Shown here: positions 47,811 through 56,898 of the stretch, in pieces
How positions within the stretch are numbered: position 1 is the stretch's first letter
Layout of the letters: every line of letters begins with the position of its first letter
NCBI RefSeq assembly: GCF_009765875.1
Contig: NZ_LMUP01000007.1
Location: 124,001 to 188,000, forward strand
DNA length: 64,000 nt
Origin: Pedobacter sp. L105
Lineage (GTDB): Bacteria > Bacteroidota > Bacteroidia > Sphingobacteriales > Sphingobacteriaceae
Direction: 5' to 3'
Program-made: the position numbers and the translations under genes
The notes under the pieces: generated by a model
Databases searched by the model: none
Told to the model about the DNA's origin: nothing
What the model saw: only the letters and a program-made list of their open reading frames with translations

Positions 47811-50132
47811 ATGCTTAGAATACCTTTACTTTTATGCTTTGTTTTTAGCGTGATTTTCGCCTTTGGGCAGAAAAGATATAGCATTAGCGGCACCGTTAAA
47901 GATAATACCACGGGTGAAACACTCATTGGTGCATCTGTCAGGATCAAAGAGATTCCGCAGGGCGGAACATCAACCAACAGTTATGGATTTTATTCCGTAT
48001 CGGCTCCCGATGGCGATTATACCCTGCTCTACAGTTACCTCGGGTATGAAACAGTTTCCCGTCAGGTTTCCATCCATAAAAGCCAGGTTATTGATATCCG
48101 CATTACGCCAAACAGTTCTTTAAAAGAGGTAGTAATCAGCGCCAATAAACCAAATAACGATCAGATATCTTCGCCACAAATGGGGCTTGAAAAACTGAAC
48201 ATGGCCCAAATTAACGCTGTGCCTGTGGTTTTTGGTGAAAAAGATGTGTTGAAGACCATTACCTTAATGCCGGGAGTGAAGTCTGGTGGCGAGGGTAATA
48301 CAGGGTTTTATGTGCGTGGAGGGGCTTCTGATCAGAACCTGATTTTACTGGACGAGGCACCCGTTTATAATGCCTCTCACTTGTTTGGGTTTTTCTCTAC
48401 TTTCAATTCTGATGCGATTAAAGATGTGAGCATCTATAAAGGAGGTATGCCTGCAGAATATGGCGGACGCCTGTCATCGGTACTGGACATCAAAATGTTT
48501 GACGGAAATACCGAAAAGTTTACCGTACAGGGCGGCCTTGGCCTGATTGCCTCAAGGCTTAAAGTTGAAGGGCCAATAGACAATGGCAAAGGGTCATACA
48601 TGGTGAGTGCAAGAAGAACATATATTGATCTTTTCACCAAAGCCTCAAAGGATTCTACCGTTAAAGGAAGCTCACTTTATTTTTATGATGTAAATGCTAA
48701 AGCGAATTACCACTTTGACAGCAATAATGCTATTTTCTTTTCGGGTTATTTTGGAAAGGATGTGATTGCTTTAAAAAACACTTTCGGCACCAACTGGGGC
48801 AATACAACAGGAACAGTGAGGTTTAATCATGTTTTTAGCCCAACGCTGTTTTCTAACACCTCATTGATTTACAGTAACTATAATTACGTTGTTCAAAGTT
48901 TTCAAACCGACAACAGCTTTAAAGCGACTTCAAAAATAACTGACCTTAACCTTAAAGAAGACTTTCAATGGTCGGCCAGTGACGATCACCGGGTTAAGTT
49001 TGGGTTCAACGTGATTCACCATAACATTGAGCCGGGAAATATTTCATCCGATGCAGATAATGTGAACGATATCAACGTACAGAAGCGTAATGGCTACGAA
49101 GATGCAATTTATGTTAGCGACGAGTGGAAGGCAAGCAGTAAATTAACAATACTATATGGACTGAGGTTAAGTGGCTTCTCTCTGGTTGGCCCGGGAACAA
49201 TTGATACGTATAATACCGCAGGAGAGGTAACGGATACTAAAACCTATAGTTCTGGTCAGACGGTTAAAAGTTATTATTATCTGGAACCACGGTTTTCTGC
49301 CGGCTATCAGCTGAATGACGAAAACTCCATCAAAGTTTCTTACAACCGCAATACCCAAAACATCCACCTGTTATCCAATTCAACCACCAGTTCGCCAACA
49401 GATCTGTATGTGATGAGCAGCAATAACATTAAACCTGAAATTGCCGACCAGGTATCTACGGGTTATTTTAAAAATTTTAGCGACAATAAGTTTGAGTTCT
49501 CTGCAGAGGTTTATTATAAATGGCTGCAAAACCAGATTGACTATAAAGACGGTGCCCAGTTAATTGCCAACCAGGATGTAGAATCGCAATTGGTATATGG
49601 TTCTGGAAGGGCTTATGGACTGGAACTTTTCTTAAAGAAAAAGTATGGTAAGTTTAACGGATGGGTGGGTTATACCTTATCTAAAACGGAGGATAAATTT
49701 GCTGCGATCAATAATGGCAATTATTTCCCGGCCAGACAAGACCGTACACATGATGTTTCAGTGGTTGGTATTTACCAATATAACAAACGCTGGTCCTTTT
49801 CAAGCGCATTTATCTATGGAACAGGGAATGCGGTTACTTATCCCACTGGTAAATACAGCACGGGCGGCTTAACCACTTTTTCTTATTCCGGACGTAATGG
49901 TTTCCGCGAACCCGCAACTAACCGTTTGGATGTAGGCGCTACGCTTGAAGGCAAGGAACATAAAAAATATCATTCCAGCTGGACCTTTAGCATCTATAAC
50001 ATTTACGGAAGCAGAGAACCTTATTCCATCACTTTCCGCGATAGCAAGACTGTAGCCAACACTACCGAAGCTGTAGAAACCAGCATTTTCGCTACCCCTA
50101 TCCCATCAGTAACCTGGAACTTTAAATTTTAA
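47811..50132 (+). CDS. TonB-dependent receptor with carboxypeptidase-regulatory-like domain
   Basis: About 773 residues. A signal peptide (MLRIPLLLCFVFSVIFAFGQ) starts at the ATG at 47811; an in-frame GTG at 47793 would add six residues. Then come a carboxypeptidase-regulatory-like domain (ISGTVKDNTTGETLIGASVR), plug (GVKSGGEGNTGFYVRGGASDQNLILLDEAPVYNASH) and a barrel ending VTWNFKF. It is not a SusC; it belongs to the shorter receptors that pair with DUF4249 lipoproteins. It opens an operon with DUF4249, TolC and MacA-like genes, under probable control of the divergent LytTR system. Confidence 0.94.
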   Translation: MLRIPLLLCFVFSVIFAFGQKRYSISGTVKDNTTGETLIGASVRIKEIPQGGTSTNSYGFYSVSAPDGDYTLLYSYLGYETVSRQVSIHKSQVIDIRITPNSSLKEVVISANKPNNDQISSPQMGLEKLNMAQINAVPVVFGEKDVLKTITLMPGVKSGGEGNTGFYVRGGASDQNLILLDEAPVYNASHLFGFFSTFNSDAIKDVSIYKGGMPAEYGGRLSSVLDIKMFDGNTEKFTVQGGLGLIASRLKVEGPIDNGKGSYMVSARRTYIDLFTKASKDSTVKGSSLYFYDVNAKANYHFDSNNAIFFSGYFGKDVIALKNTFGTNWGNTTGTVRFNHVFSPTLFSNTSLIYSNYNYVVQSFQTDNSFKATSKITDLNLKEDFQWSASDDHRVKFGFNVIHHNIEPGNISSDADNVNDINVQKRNGYEDAIYVSDEWKASSKLTILYGLRLSGFSLVGPGTIDTYNTAGEVTDTKTYSSGQTVKSYYYLEPRFSAGYQLNDENSIKVSYNRNTQNIHLLSNSTTSSPTDLYVMSSNNIKPEIADQVSTGYFKNFSDNKFEFSAEVYYKWLQNQIDYKDGAQLIANQDVESQLVYGSGRAYGLELFLKKKYGKFNGWVGYTLSKTEDKFAAINNGNYFPARQDRTHDVSVVGIYQYNKRWSFSSAFIYGTGNAVTYPTGKYSTGGLTTFSYSGRNGFREPATNRLDVGATLEGKEHKKYHSSWTFSIYNIYGSREPYSITFRDSKTVANTTEAVETSIFATPIPSVTWNFKF

Positions 50133-50136
50133 TCCA

Positions 50137-50934
50137 ATGAAGACTATTCAATCTTATATAAGCCTATCCATCATATTGCTTTTTGCAACAGCCTGCACCA
50201 AGGTAGTTGATATCAAGGTGGGTAATGACACCGGCAGACTGGACATTGAAGCCAATGTGACGAATACAAGCTTACCGCAAGTGATCAGATTAAGTAAAAA
50301 CGTACCCTTTACGGATACCAATACTTATCCGGCCGTTACCGGGGCAACGGTATCGGTCACTGATCAAAGCGGACAGGTTTATCCCTTTGTAGAGGGACCC
50401 ACTGGAACCTATACCAGCAATTCATTAACCGGTGTGGCCGGTAATACTTATAAAATGACTGTGCTGACCAATGGCAACACCTATAATGCAAGTTCCGTAA
50501 TGCCGGCACAGGTGATGTTAGATACTTTAACTTCTCAAAACACACCAACCCCGGGCAGCGACAACAAGAAGGAAATTTCAGTGCACTACCATGATCCTAT
50601 TGGCGTTGACAATCATTACCGTTTTGTTTTGTGGGTGAACGGCGTACAGGAGAGAGTTGTTTTTGCAGCTGATGATCAGTTTAACGATGGAAAAGATGTA
50701 AGCGTGATTTTAAGACAGGATGACGTAGATATCCATGCCGGCGACAAGGCGGTTGTAGAAATGCAATGTTTAGATCAGCCTATTTATTTATACTGGTTTA
50801 CCTTATCACAACAGAGTGCTGACGGACCGGGTGGCAGTGTAACCCCATCAGATCCCCCAACAAATATTAGTCCTGTATCCCTGGGTTACTTTAGTGCCCA
50901 TACCACCCAAACAAAAAGTATAATTGTCAAATAA
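50137..50934 (+). CDS. DUF4249 lipoprotein, partner of the TonB receptor
   Basis: A 265-residue lipoprotein (LLFATAC lipobox, Cys20) with the DUF4249 pattern: RLDIEANVTNTSLPQVIRLSK, GATVSVTDQSGQVYPF and GNTYKMTVLTNGNTYNASS. These proteins sit beside TonB receptors and are thought to be their surface lids, by analogy with SusD. It starts 4 bp after the receptor and is followed after 1 bp by the TolC gene. It is rather short for the family, and the C-terminal Ser/Pro/Gly-rich tail may be a linker. Confidence 0.9.
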   Translation: MKTIQSYISLSIILLFATACTKVVDIKVGNDTGRLDIEANVTNTSLPQVIRLSKNVPFTDTNTYPAVTGATVSVTDQSGQVYPFVEGPTGTYTSNSLTGVAGNTYKMTVLTNGNTYNASSVMPAQVMLDTLTSQNTPTPGSDNKKEISVHYHDPIGVDNHYRFVLWVNGVQERVVFAADDQFNDGKDVSVILRQDDVDIHAGDKAVVEMQCLDQPIYLYWFTLSQQSADGPGGSVTPSDPPTNISPVSLGYFSAHTTQTKSIIVK

Positions 50935-50935
50935 A

Positions 50936-52276
50936 ATGAAAACCAGGAAGTTATTACAACTGATGGTAGTGGTTTGTCTGATGGGTTGGTCGACCGGACT
51001 ATTTGCCCAGGACAGTTTAAATGTATCTCCCGGTGCATGGCATTTGCAAAAGTGCCTGGATTACGCCAGGAAAAATAATATTCAACTCAACTCCTTAAGG
51101 CTGGATCAAAAGACCAGCCAGCAGGAGTTGTTATTGTCCAAGAGTGCAGTACTCCCCGGCTTGTCGGGCTCTGCAAGCCAAAACTACGCCCACGGCAAAA
51201 ATCTGGATGTCAACACCGGGAACTATCAGTCAGGATTTACTCCGAGTGGCAGTTATAGCCTGAATAGCTCTGTAGTGCTTTACCAGGGAGGCTACCTTAA
51301 AAATGATATCCAACAAAAAAACTTATCCCTTCAATCGGCAAATCTAAGTGTGCAGGAACAGGAAAATAATATCACCCTGACCATTACGCAGTCTTACCTG
51401 AATATTCTGCTGGACAAAGAAACCATTATTTACGAGGAGGAAATTGTAAATACATCCCAGGCACAGCTTGACAATGCGAAGCAAAAGCTGGTTGCCGGAA
51501 GTATAGCCGGCAAAGACGTTGCCCAGCTGGAATCACAATTGGCAAATGACAAATATACCCTGGTATCGGCAAAAAACACCCGTCGCCAGGATCTGCTGGC
51601 ATTGAAGCAGTTGTTACAGTTACCCATTAGCTATTCACTGGAGATTGTTGACCCCGATACGGTGATTGCCAAAAAAGCGGTACCGGCCTTAAACCTTGTT
51701 GTGGACAATGCCATGTCATTCAGACCGGAAGTTAGAATAAGTGAGCTCGGTGTTGAAAGTGCGAACATTAGCCTGGCAAAAGCCAAAACTGGCTTTAAAC
51801 CAACGTTAACCGCCAATGGTTCTGTGGGATCAAGTTATGCCGGTACCACGCCGGGATATTTCCGGCAGCTGAACAATTATTTTAACCAGCAGGTGGGAAT
51901 CACCTTGTCTGTGCCCATTTTCAGTAAGCGGGTAACCAAAACCAATGTGGAAGAAGCCAAAATTAATATCGACCAGGCGGTGCTTACCCTGCAGGATACC
52001 AAAACTACGCTTTCGCAAAATGTTGAAAAATCATATATCAATGTCCTTACTGCAGAAAGTCAATATGATGCCGCTGCCGAAGCTTTGCGATATAACAAAG
52101 AGACCTACCGCATTGCCGATGAGCAACTATCGCTGGGTGCAACTGCGATGGTAGATTTCCTGCAGCAAAAGGCTTTGTACGTGCAGGCACTCCAGAATTT
52201 TATACAAGCAAAATACAATGCGGCATTGACTATTGAAATATACGATTTCTATAATGGCGTGCCTGTGCAACTTTAA
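50936..52276 (+). CDS. TolC-family outer-membrane efflux protein
   Basis: A 446-residue outer-membrane factor that forms the exit duct for the adjoining adaptor and ABC pump. The ATG at 50936 gives MKTRKLLQLMVVVCLMGWST as signal; an earlier TTG is less likely. The two repeated OEP halves (WHLQKCLDYARKNNIQLNSLRL; SFRPEVRISELGVESANISLAK) and long coiled-coil helices (EIVNTSQAQLDNAKQKLVAG, YNKETYRIADEQLSLGATAM) are visible. It overlaps no gene but follows DUF4249 by one base. Confidence 0.94.
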   Translation: MKTRKLLQLMVVVCLMGWSTGLFAQDSLNVSPGAWHLQKCLDYARKNNIQLNSLRLDQKTSQQELLLSKSAVLPGLSGSASQNYAHGKNLDVNTGNYQSGFTPSGSYSLNSSVVLYQGGYLKNDIQQKNLSLQSANLSVQEQENNITLTITQSYLNILLDKETIIYEEEIVNTSQAQLDNAKQKLVAGSIAGKDVAQLESQLANDKYTLVSAKNTRRQDLLALKQLLQLPISYSLEIVDPDTVIAKKAVPALNLVVDNAMSFRPEVRISELGVESANISLAKAKTGFKPTLTANGSVGSSYAGTTPGYFRQLNNYFNQQVGITLSVPIFSKRVTKTNVEEAKINIDQAVLTLQDTKTTLSQNVEKSYINVLTAESQYDAAAEALRYNKETYRIADEQLSLGATAMVDFLQQKALYVQALQNFIQAKYNAALTIEIYDFYNGVPVQL

Positions 52277-52288
52277 TATCCAGCAACA

Positions 52289-53482
52289 ATGAAAAAGTCT
52301 ACCAAAAATATATTACTAACCGTTATACTGATCGTCGCAGCTGTCTGCATTTGGGTGTTGTTTTTTCATAAACGAAGCAAACCCATTGCCCTGGTAACGG
52401 AGAAACCTGTTTACGGCAACATTGCGCAAAGTGTTACCGCTACCGGCACCATCGAACCTGTAGATACCGTATCCGTGGGTACGCAGGTTTCCGGAACAAT
52501 CAGTGTGTTGAATGCCGATTTCAACTCCAAGGTGAAAAAGGGGGAGTTACTGGCGCAATTGGATAAATCACTATTACAGGCGGTGGTTGATCAGGATAAA
52601 GCAAATTTGCGCACACAGAAGAGTTCACTGGCCTTTAATGAAAGTACATACCGCCGGCAAAAATTACTTTATGGCGTTAAAGCAATTAGCAGGGCCGACT
52701 ATGAAACGGCGCTTAATAATTACAATGCTGCAAGTGCCGGCGTAGCTAATGCGGAAGCAGCTTTAAGATCTGCCGTGAAGAACCTATCTTATGCGGATAT
52801 CTTTTCACCAATTGATGGTGTAGTTTTGTCAAGGAACATCAGTATTGGTCAGACAGTAGCTGCTTCTTTTAGCACGCCAACCCTGTTTGTTTTAGCAAAG
52901 GACATTACCAAAATGCAGGTAGAGGCCGCTGTAGATGAAGCCGATATAGGCACTGTGCATCAGGGCCAGCGGGCTACTTTTACCGTGGATGCTTATATGG
53001 ATGATTCATTTAGCGGCATGGTGGCTGATGTGCGTTTGCATCCAAAAGTTTCCTCCAATGTGGTTACTTATGCTACGATCATCAAAGCCCCTAATGAGGA
53101 TATGAAGCTAAAGCCAGGGATGACCGCTAACATCGTAGTATATACCAAAGAGGTGAAGCATGTTTTGCTGATCAGTTCCAAAGCTTTAAATTTTTCACCT
53201 GATTCTACACTGAAGAAGGATTATGTCATTGACACGGCTGTGAAGAGGCTTCCAAAAACAACAGTTCCAAAAGCAAAACCAGGTGCTGTATGGGTACTAT
53301 CCGGAAACAGGCTCAATGAAGTGCAGGTACTTACAGGCCTGGATGACAATACGCATGTTCAGATTCTGGAAGGCCTGAGCGCCGATCAGCAGGTGGTGAC
53401 CTCCTATCCTATTCCGGGAGAAACGGCCAGCTCTTCTTCGCTATTCCCTAAACCACCTGAAAGCAATTCAAAGAAGAAATAA
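52289..53482 (+). CDS. MacA/HlyD-type periplasmic adaptor (membrane fusion protein)
   Basis: The 397-residue adaptor links the ABC pump to TolC. It has an N-terminal membrane anchor (8-27), the barrel-sandwich start TGTIEPVDTVSVGTQVSGTI, a lipoyl-like half at FSPIDGVVLSRNISIGQTVA flanking a coiled coil (about 100-165), a beta-barrel (VEAAVDEADIGTVHQGQRAT) and a MacA-style C-terminal part (RLNEVQVLTGLDDNTHVQIL). It begins 12 bp after TolC. Confidence 0.93.
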   Translation: MKKSTKNILLTVILIVAAVCIWVLFFHKRSKPIALVTEKPVYGNIAQSVTATGTIEPVDTVSVGTQVSGTISVLNADFNSKVKKGELLAQLDKSLLQAVVDQDKANLRTQKSSLAFNESTYRRQKLLYGVKAISRADYETALNNYNAASAGVANAEAALRSAVKNLSYADIFSPIDGVVLSRNISIGQTVAASFSTPTLFVLAKDITKMQVEAAVDEADIGTVHQGQRATFTVDAYMDDSFSGMVADVRLHPKVSSNVVTYATIIKAPNEDMKLKPGMTANIVVYTKEVKHVLLISSKALNFSPDSTLKKDYVIDTAVKRLPKTTVPKAKPGAVWVLSGNRLNEVQVLTGLDDNTHVQILEGLSADQQVVTSYPIPGETASSSSLFPKPPESNSKKK

Positions 53483-53782
53483 CAGACCATAAACCGCTGC
53501 GAAAGATCAATTCAAATGTGTTGCTGAAGCCAGCATCAGCTTACAGGTTACAAATTTAACAAAACGAGTTGATGCTGGTTTCACAACAGATAGTTAATGA
53601 TAAGACCAGCATCCGCTTACTGATTACAATTTAATAAACCGGGTTTACGGGCTCTTGAACATAAGAGCAACAATAAAAAAGATGAAAAACAAGCTGATAA
53701 TAACTTCATCACTTACAAACCGCAGAAGGCAACCAGAAGACATTGTAAAAACAATAAATAAACTTCTAAAAAATATTTACTG
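53483..53782 (+). other. 300-bp leader region upstream of the ABC ATPase gene, with alternative hairpins
   Basis: TGATGCTGG (53570-53578) can pair with CCAGCATCA (53530-53538) or, as GATGCTGG, with CCAGCATC (53606-53613), giving mutually exclusive hairpins. A third hairpin, GCTCTT (53651-53656) with AAGAGC (53663-53668), is followed by CGCAGAAGGCAACCAGA (53721-53737). The same GCTCTT hairpin and a CGCTGAAGGCAGCAGA segment occur in the leader at 59140-59379. No ORF is seen. Whether the region separates or links the adaptor and ATPase transcripts is unknown. Confidence 0.5.
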
Positions 53783-54532
53783 ATGAATAACAAGATCCTT
53801 GAACTGAATGATATCAAAAGGCATTTCCAAATGGGGACAGAAGTGGTTAACGCACTGAAAGGCGTATCCTTTGACGTGTATGCTGGCGAGTTCGTGACCA
53901 TTATGGGAAGCAGCGGTTCTGGTAAAACTACCCTGTTGAACACCTTAGGATGCCTTGATAAACCAAGTGAGGGCACTTATTCCCTGGATGGGATCAATAT
54001 TGGTCTGCTGAACCGGGACCAGCTGGCCAAATTACGCAATGAAAAGATCGGTTTTGTTTTCCAGGCTTATAATCTGCTGCCCCGTACTTCAGCACTCGAA
54101 AATGTAGAATTGCCTCTTTTTTATAATCCTTCGGTCAGTGCTGCCGAAAGGAAAGAGAGGGCGATTGCCGCATTGGAGGCGGTTAAACTTGCCGAAAGAA
54201 TGTACCATATGCCCAACGAATTATCTGGCGGACAGCAACAGCGGGTAGCCATTGCAAGGGCACTGGTAAATGAGCCGGTGATGATACTGGCGGATGAGGC
54301 TACCGGAAACCTGGATACCAGGACGTCCTACGAAATTATGGCACTGATGCAGGAACTGAACCAGTCAAAAGGAAAAACTATCGTTTTTGTAACACATGAA
54401 CCTGATATCGCTGCATTTAGCGGTCGCACGATTACGCTTAGAGATGGTAGGGTGATGAAAGACAATACCAATGAAAACAAGCGGGATGCAAAGGAAATGC
54501 TGGCTTCACTCCCGGTTACGGAAGATTATTAA
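53783..54532 (+). CDS. MacB-like ABC transporter ATP-binding protein
   Basis: The 249-residue ATPase has Walker A GSSGSGKT (42-49), Q-loop FVFQAYNLLPR, signature LSGGQ (147-151), Walker B MILADE (167-172) and switch His in VFVTHEPD. It belongs to the LolD/MacB type with the short C-terminal tail. With the permease 35 bp downstream and the adaptor plus TolC upstream it makes a tripartite MacAB-TolC-type pump; such pumps export peptides, lipoproteins or macrolides. Confidence 0.96.
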   Translation: MNNKILELNDIKRHFQMGTEVVNALKGVSFDVYAGEFVTIMGSSGSGKTTLLNTLGCLDKPSEGTYSLDGINIGLLNRDQLAKLRNEKIGFVFQAYNLLPRTSALENVELPLFYNPSVSAAERKERAIAALEAVKLAERMYHMPNELSGGQQQRVAIARALVNEPVMILADEATGNLDTRTSYEIMALMQELNQSKGKTIVFVTHEPDIAAFSGRTITLRDGRVMKDNTNENKRDAKEMLASLPVTEDY

Positions 54533-54567
54533 CAAAACAGCTTACACAGGTTTAAAAATCAAAACAG

Positions 54568-55788
54568 ATGAAACTAATCAACCTTGTGCTGCTTGCGATA
54601 AAAGCGCTACAACGGAATAAATTAAGGGCCTTTTTAACCATGCTGGGTATTATTATCGGCGTAGCGTCGGTGATCACTATTGGTGCTATAGGAAATGGCT
54701 CCACTATCAGCATCCATAGATCTTTGTCTGGCCTGGGTTCTAACCTGATTACTATTCTGCCCAATAGTAACGTTCCGGGCGGTGCAAGGCTACAGGGTGC
54801 TGACGTGGAGACCCTCACTTTTAAAGATATTACGGCAATCAAACAACATGCTGTTTATGTTGCGTATGTATCCCCTTCTTCACAGGCAAAAGGACAGGTG
54901 ATCAATGGATCGTTAAACTGGCCAACAACTATCAATGGCGTAAATTCGGATTTTTTAACGATCCGTAACTTGTCTGTACAGGATGGAATTTCATTTTCCG
55001 AGCGGGACATACGCACCTATGCAAAGGTTTGCCTGTTGGGTAAAACTGTAGTAAAAAACGTTTTTCCGAAAGGTGTTAACCCAATTGGTAAGGTGATTCG
55101 ATTTAACAAAATCCCCTTCCAGGTAATTGGTGTATTGGCACCCAAAGGGCAGAACACTTTTGGCCAGGATGAAGATGATGTCATTTTATCTCCCTATACT
55201 ACCGTTCAAAAGAGAATAGTTTCATCAATATATTTTGGAAGTATCTATGCATCGGCCAAGTCGGAAGATTTATCTGATCAGGCATCAAAAGAATTAACCC
55301 GGATTATGAGGGCATCTCATCGCCTGCGCGATAATGCAGATGATGATTTTGTGATCAGGACGCAGGAGGAACTGATTAAAACACTAAGTTCTATTACCAA
55401 TTTATTAACTTATTTATTGACCGGAATTGCGGCCATCTCTTTGTTGATTGGCGGAATTGGCATCATGAATATCATGTATGTATCAGTTGTAGAAAGAACC
55501 AAGGAAATAGGCTTAAGAATGTCTATCGGGGCCAGAGGTATTGATATATTAAGCCAGTTTCTGGCTGAAGCAGTGATCATTAGTGTTGCCGGCGGATTAA
55601 TAGGGATAATTTTAGGTGAAGGCCTTGGTTATATGATTTTTCATCTTTTAAAGTGGCCACCTGTAGTGAACACCACATCAATACTGGTATCCTTTTCTTT
55701 TTGTACGGTAATAGGTGTTTTCTTTGGTTATTATCCTGCTTTAAAAGCATCGAGATTAGACCCTATTGAAGCCCTTCGCTATGAATAA
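54568..55788 (+). CDS. MacB-like ABC transporter permease (FtsX family)
   Basis: A 406-residue permease. The N-terminal LINLVLLAIKALQRNKLRAF and LTMLGIIIGVASVITIGAIG form the first helix, then comes a large periplasmic MacB-type domain (about 40-270), and three C-terminal helices (about 275-300, 325-350, 365-390) typical of FtsX domains end in LKASRLDPIEALRYE. The product drives mechanotransmission rather than forming a channel in characterised relatives. It ends the operon. Confidence 0.95.
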   Translation: MKLINLVLLAIKALQRNKLRAFLTMLGIIIGVASVITIGAIGNGSTISIHRSLSGLGSNLITILPNSNVPGGARLQGADVETLTFKDITAIKQHAVYVAYVSPSSQAKGQVINGSLNWPTTINGVNSDFLTIRNLSVQDGISFSERDIRTYAKVCLLGKTVVKNVFPKGVNPIGKVIRFNKIPFQVIGVLAPKGQNTFGQDEDDVILSPYTTVQKRIVSSIYFGSIYASAKSEDLSDQASKELTRIMRASHRLRDNADDDFVIRTQEELIKTLSSITNLLTYLLTGIAAISLLIGGIGIMNIMYVSVVERTKEIGLRMSIGARGIDILSQFLAEAVIISVAGGLIGIILGEGLGYMIFHLLKWPPVVNTTSILVSFSFCTVIGVFFGYYPALKASRLDPIEALRYE

Positions 55789-56019
55789 CAGGGATAAAAT
55801 AAACCGATAAAATTAAATTCCATAGGAACAAAATTATGAATAGTATGTTATAGTGTTACAACATATAAATGACTGCCCTTTCGCTCAAAAACAGATTTAA
55901 TCTTTTGACAGATGATCATTTTAAATAGGATTATTGCAGGAGTGGATGTCTGAACAGCGGGAAGGACGTGGAGATTTATAGGTTGAAATAAAATATATTA
56001 TTCATAAATACAATAAACG

Positions 56020-56814
56020 ATGGATTTGCAGTTGAACAACAAAACAGCCCTGGTTACCGGTTCTACAGATGGAATAGGCTTTGCCATTGCAGAGGGCTTA
56101 TTAAAAGAAGGTACCAAAGTATATATTAACGGACGCAGCCAGACTAAGATTGATGAGGCTATTAAAAAGTTAAAAACAGCAGTTCCCAAGGGAGATGTTG
56201 AAGGTATTGTGGCAGATTTCAGCAAAATTGAAGAGGTGGATGCATTACTTGAGCAATTGCCCGAAGTAGATATCCTGGTGAACAATGTGGGGATTTTTGG
56301 CGACCAGCCTTTTGAAACTACAGATGATGAAACCTGGTTTAATTCTTTCAATGTTAATGTGATGAGTGGGGTTCGTTTGTCGCGTCATTATGCGCCCATT
56401 ATGAAAAAGAAAAACTGGGGACGCATTATTTTCTTATCCAGCGAGTCGGCGGTTAATATTCCTGATGATATGATTTTATATGGGGTTACCAAAACAGCTT
56501 ACCTTTCATTAAGCCGAGGACTAGCGAAACATTTGCGTGGAACCAATGTAACGGTAAACGCCATCCTTCCCGGCCCAACATGGTCTGCCGGAAATAAAAA
56601 AGGTATGGAAAAGGTAGTCAAAGAAAAAGGAATAACCCTGGAAGAAGCTTCTTTACAGTTCATTAAAGAAAAAAGGCCTTCTTCTATTATCCAACGATTT
56701 GCAAGTGCAGAGGAAGTTGCCAATCTGGTTGTTTATACCGCCAGTGAATTATCTTCTGCTACAACCGGAGCAGCCCTGCGGGTAGATGGCGGTGTAATAG
56801 ATTCGGCATTTTAA
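56020..56814 (+). CDS. SDR-family oxidoreductase
   Basis: The 264-residue short-chain dehydrogenase carries TGSTDGIG (cofactor site, 14-21), NNVG in the middle, catalytic Ser140/141, and Tyr154-x3-Lys158 (YGVTK). The C-terminus (ATTGAALRVDGGVIDSAF) is intact. NADPH use is suggested by the Arg in YINGRSQTK. It is monocistronic, convergent with the AraC regulator, and ends at a shared terminator. Substrate unknown; aldehyde/ketone reduction is likely. Confidence 0.93.
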   Translation: MDLQLNNKTALVTGSTDGIGFAIAEGLLKEGTKVYINGRSQTKIDEAIKKLKTAVPKGDVEGIVADFSKIEEVDALLEQLPEVDILVNNVGIFGDQPFETTDDETWFNSFNVNVMSGVRLSRHYAPIMKKKNWGRIIFLSSESAVNIPDDMILYGVTKTAYLSLSRGLAKHLRGTNVTVNAILPGPTWSAGNKKGMEKVVKEKGITLEEASLQFIKEKRPSSIIQRFASAEEVANLVVYTASELSSATTGAALRVDGGVIDSAF

Positions 56815-56820
56815 AGAAAA

Positions 56821-56858
56821 ATCAGCATACGGACATTGCCAGGTGCCCGTATGCTGAT
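56821..56858 (-). terminator. Terminator between convergent SDR and AraC genes
   Basis: A perfect 12-bp stem (ATCAGCATACGG at 56821-56832 with its inverse at 56847-56858) has a T-rich run on the minus strand (TTTTTCTTT). It best serves the AraC gene but may also stop the SDR transcript. Confidence 0.8.
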
Positions 56859-56898
56859 GATAAAATTTCCAATATTCGGCAATGGTATTAATCTTTTA

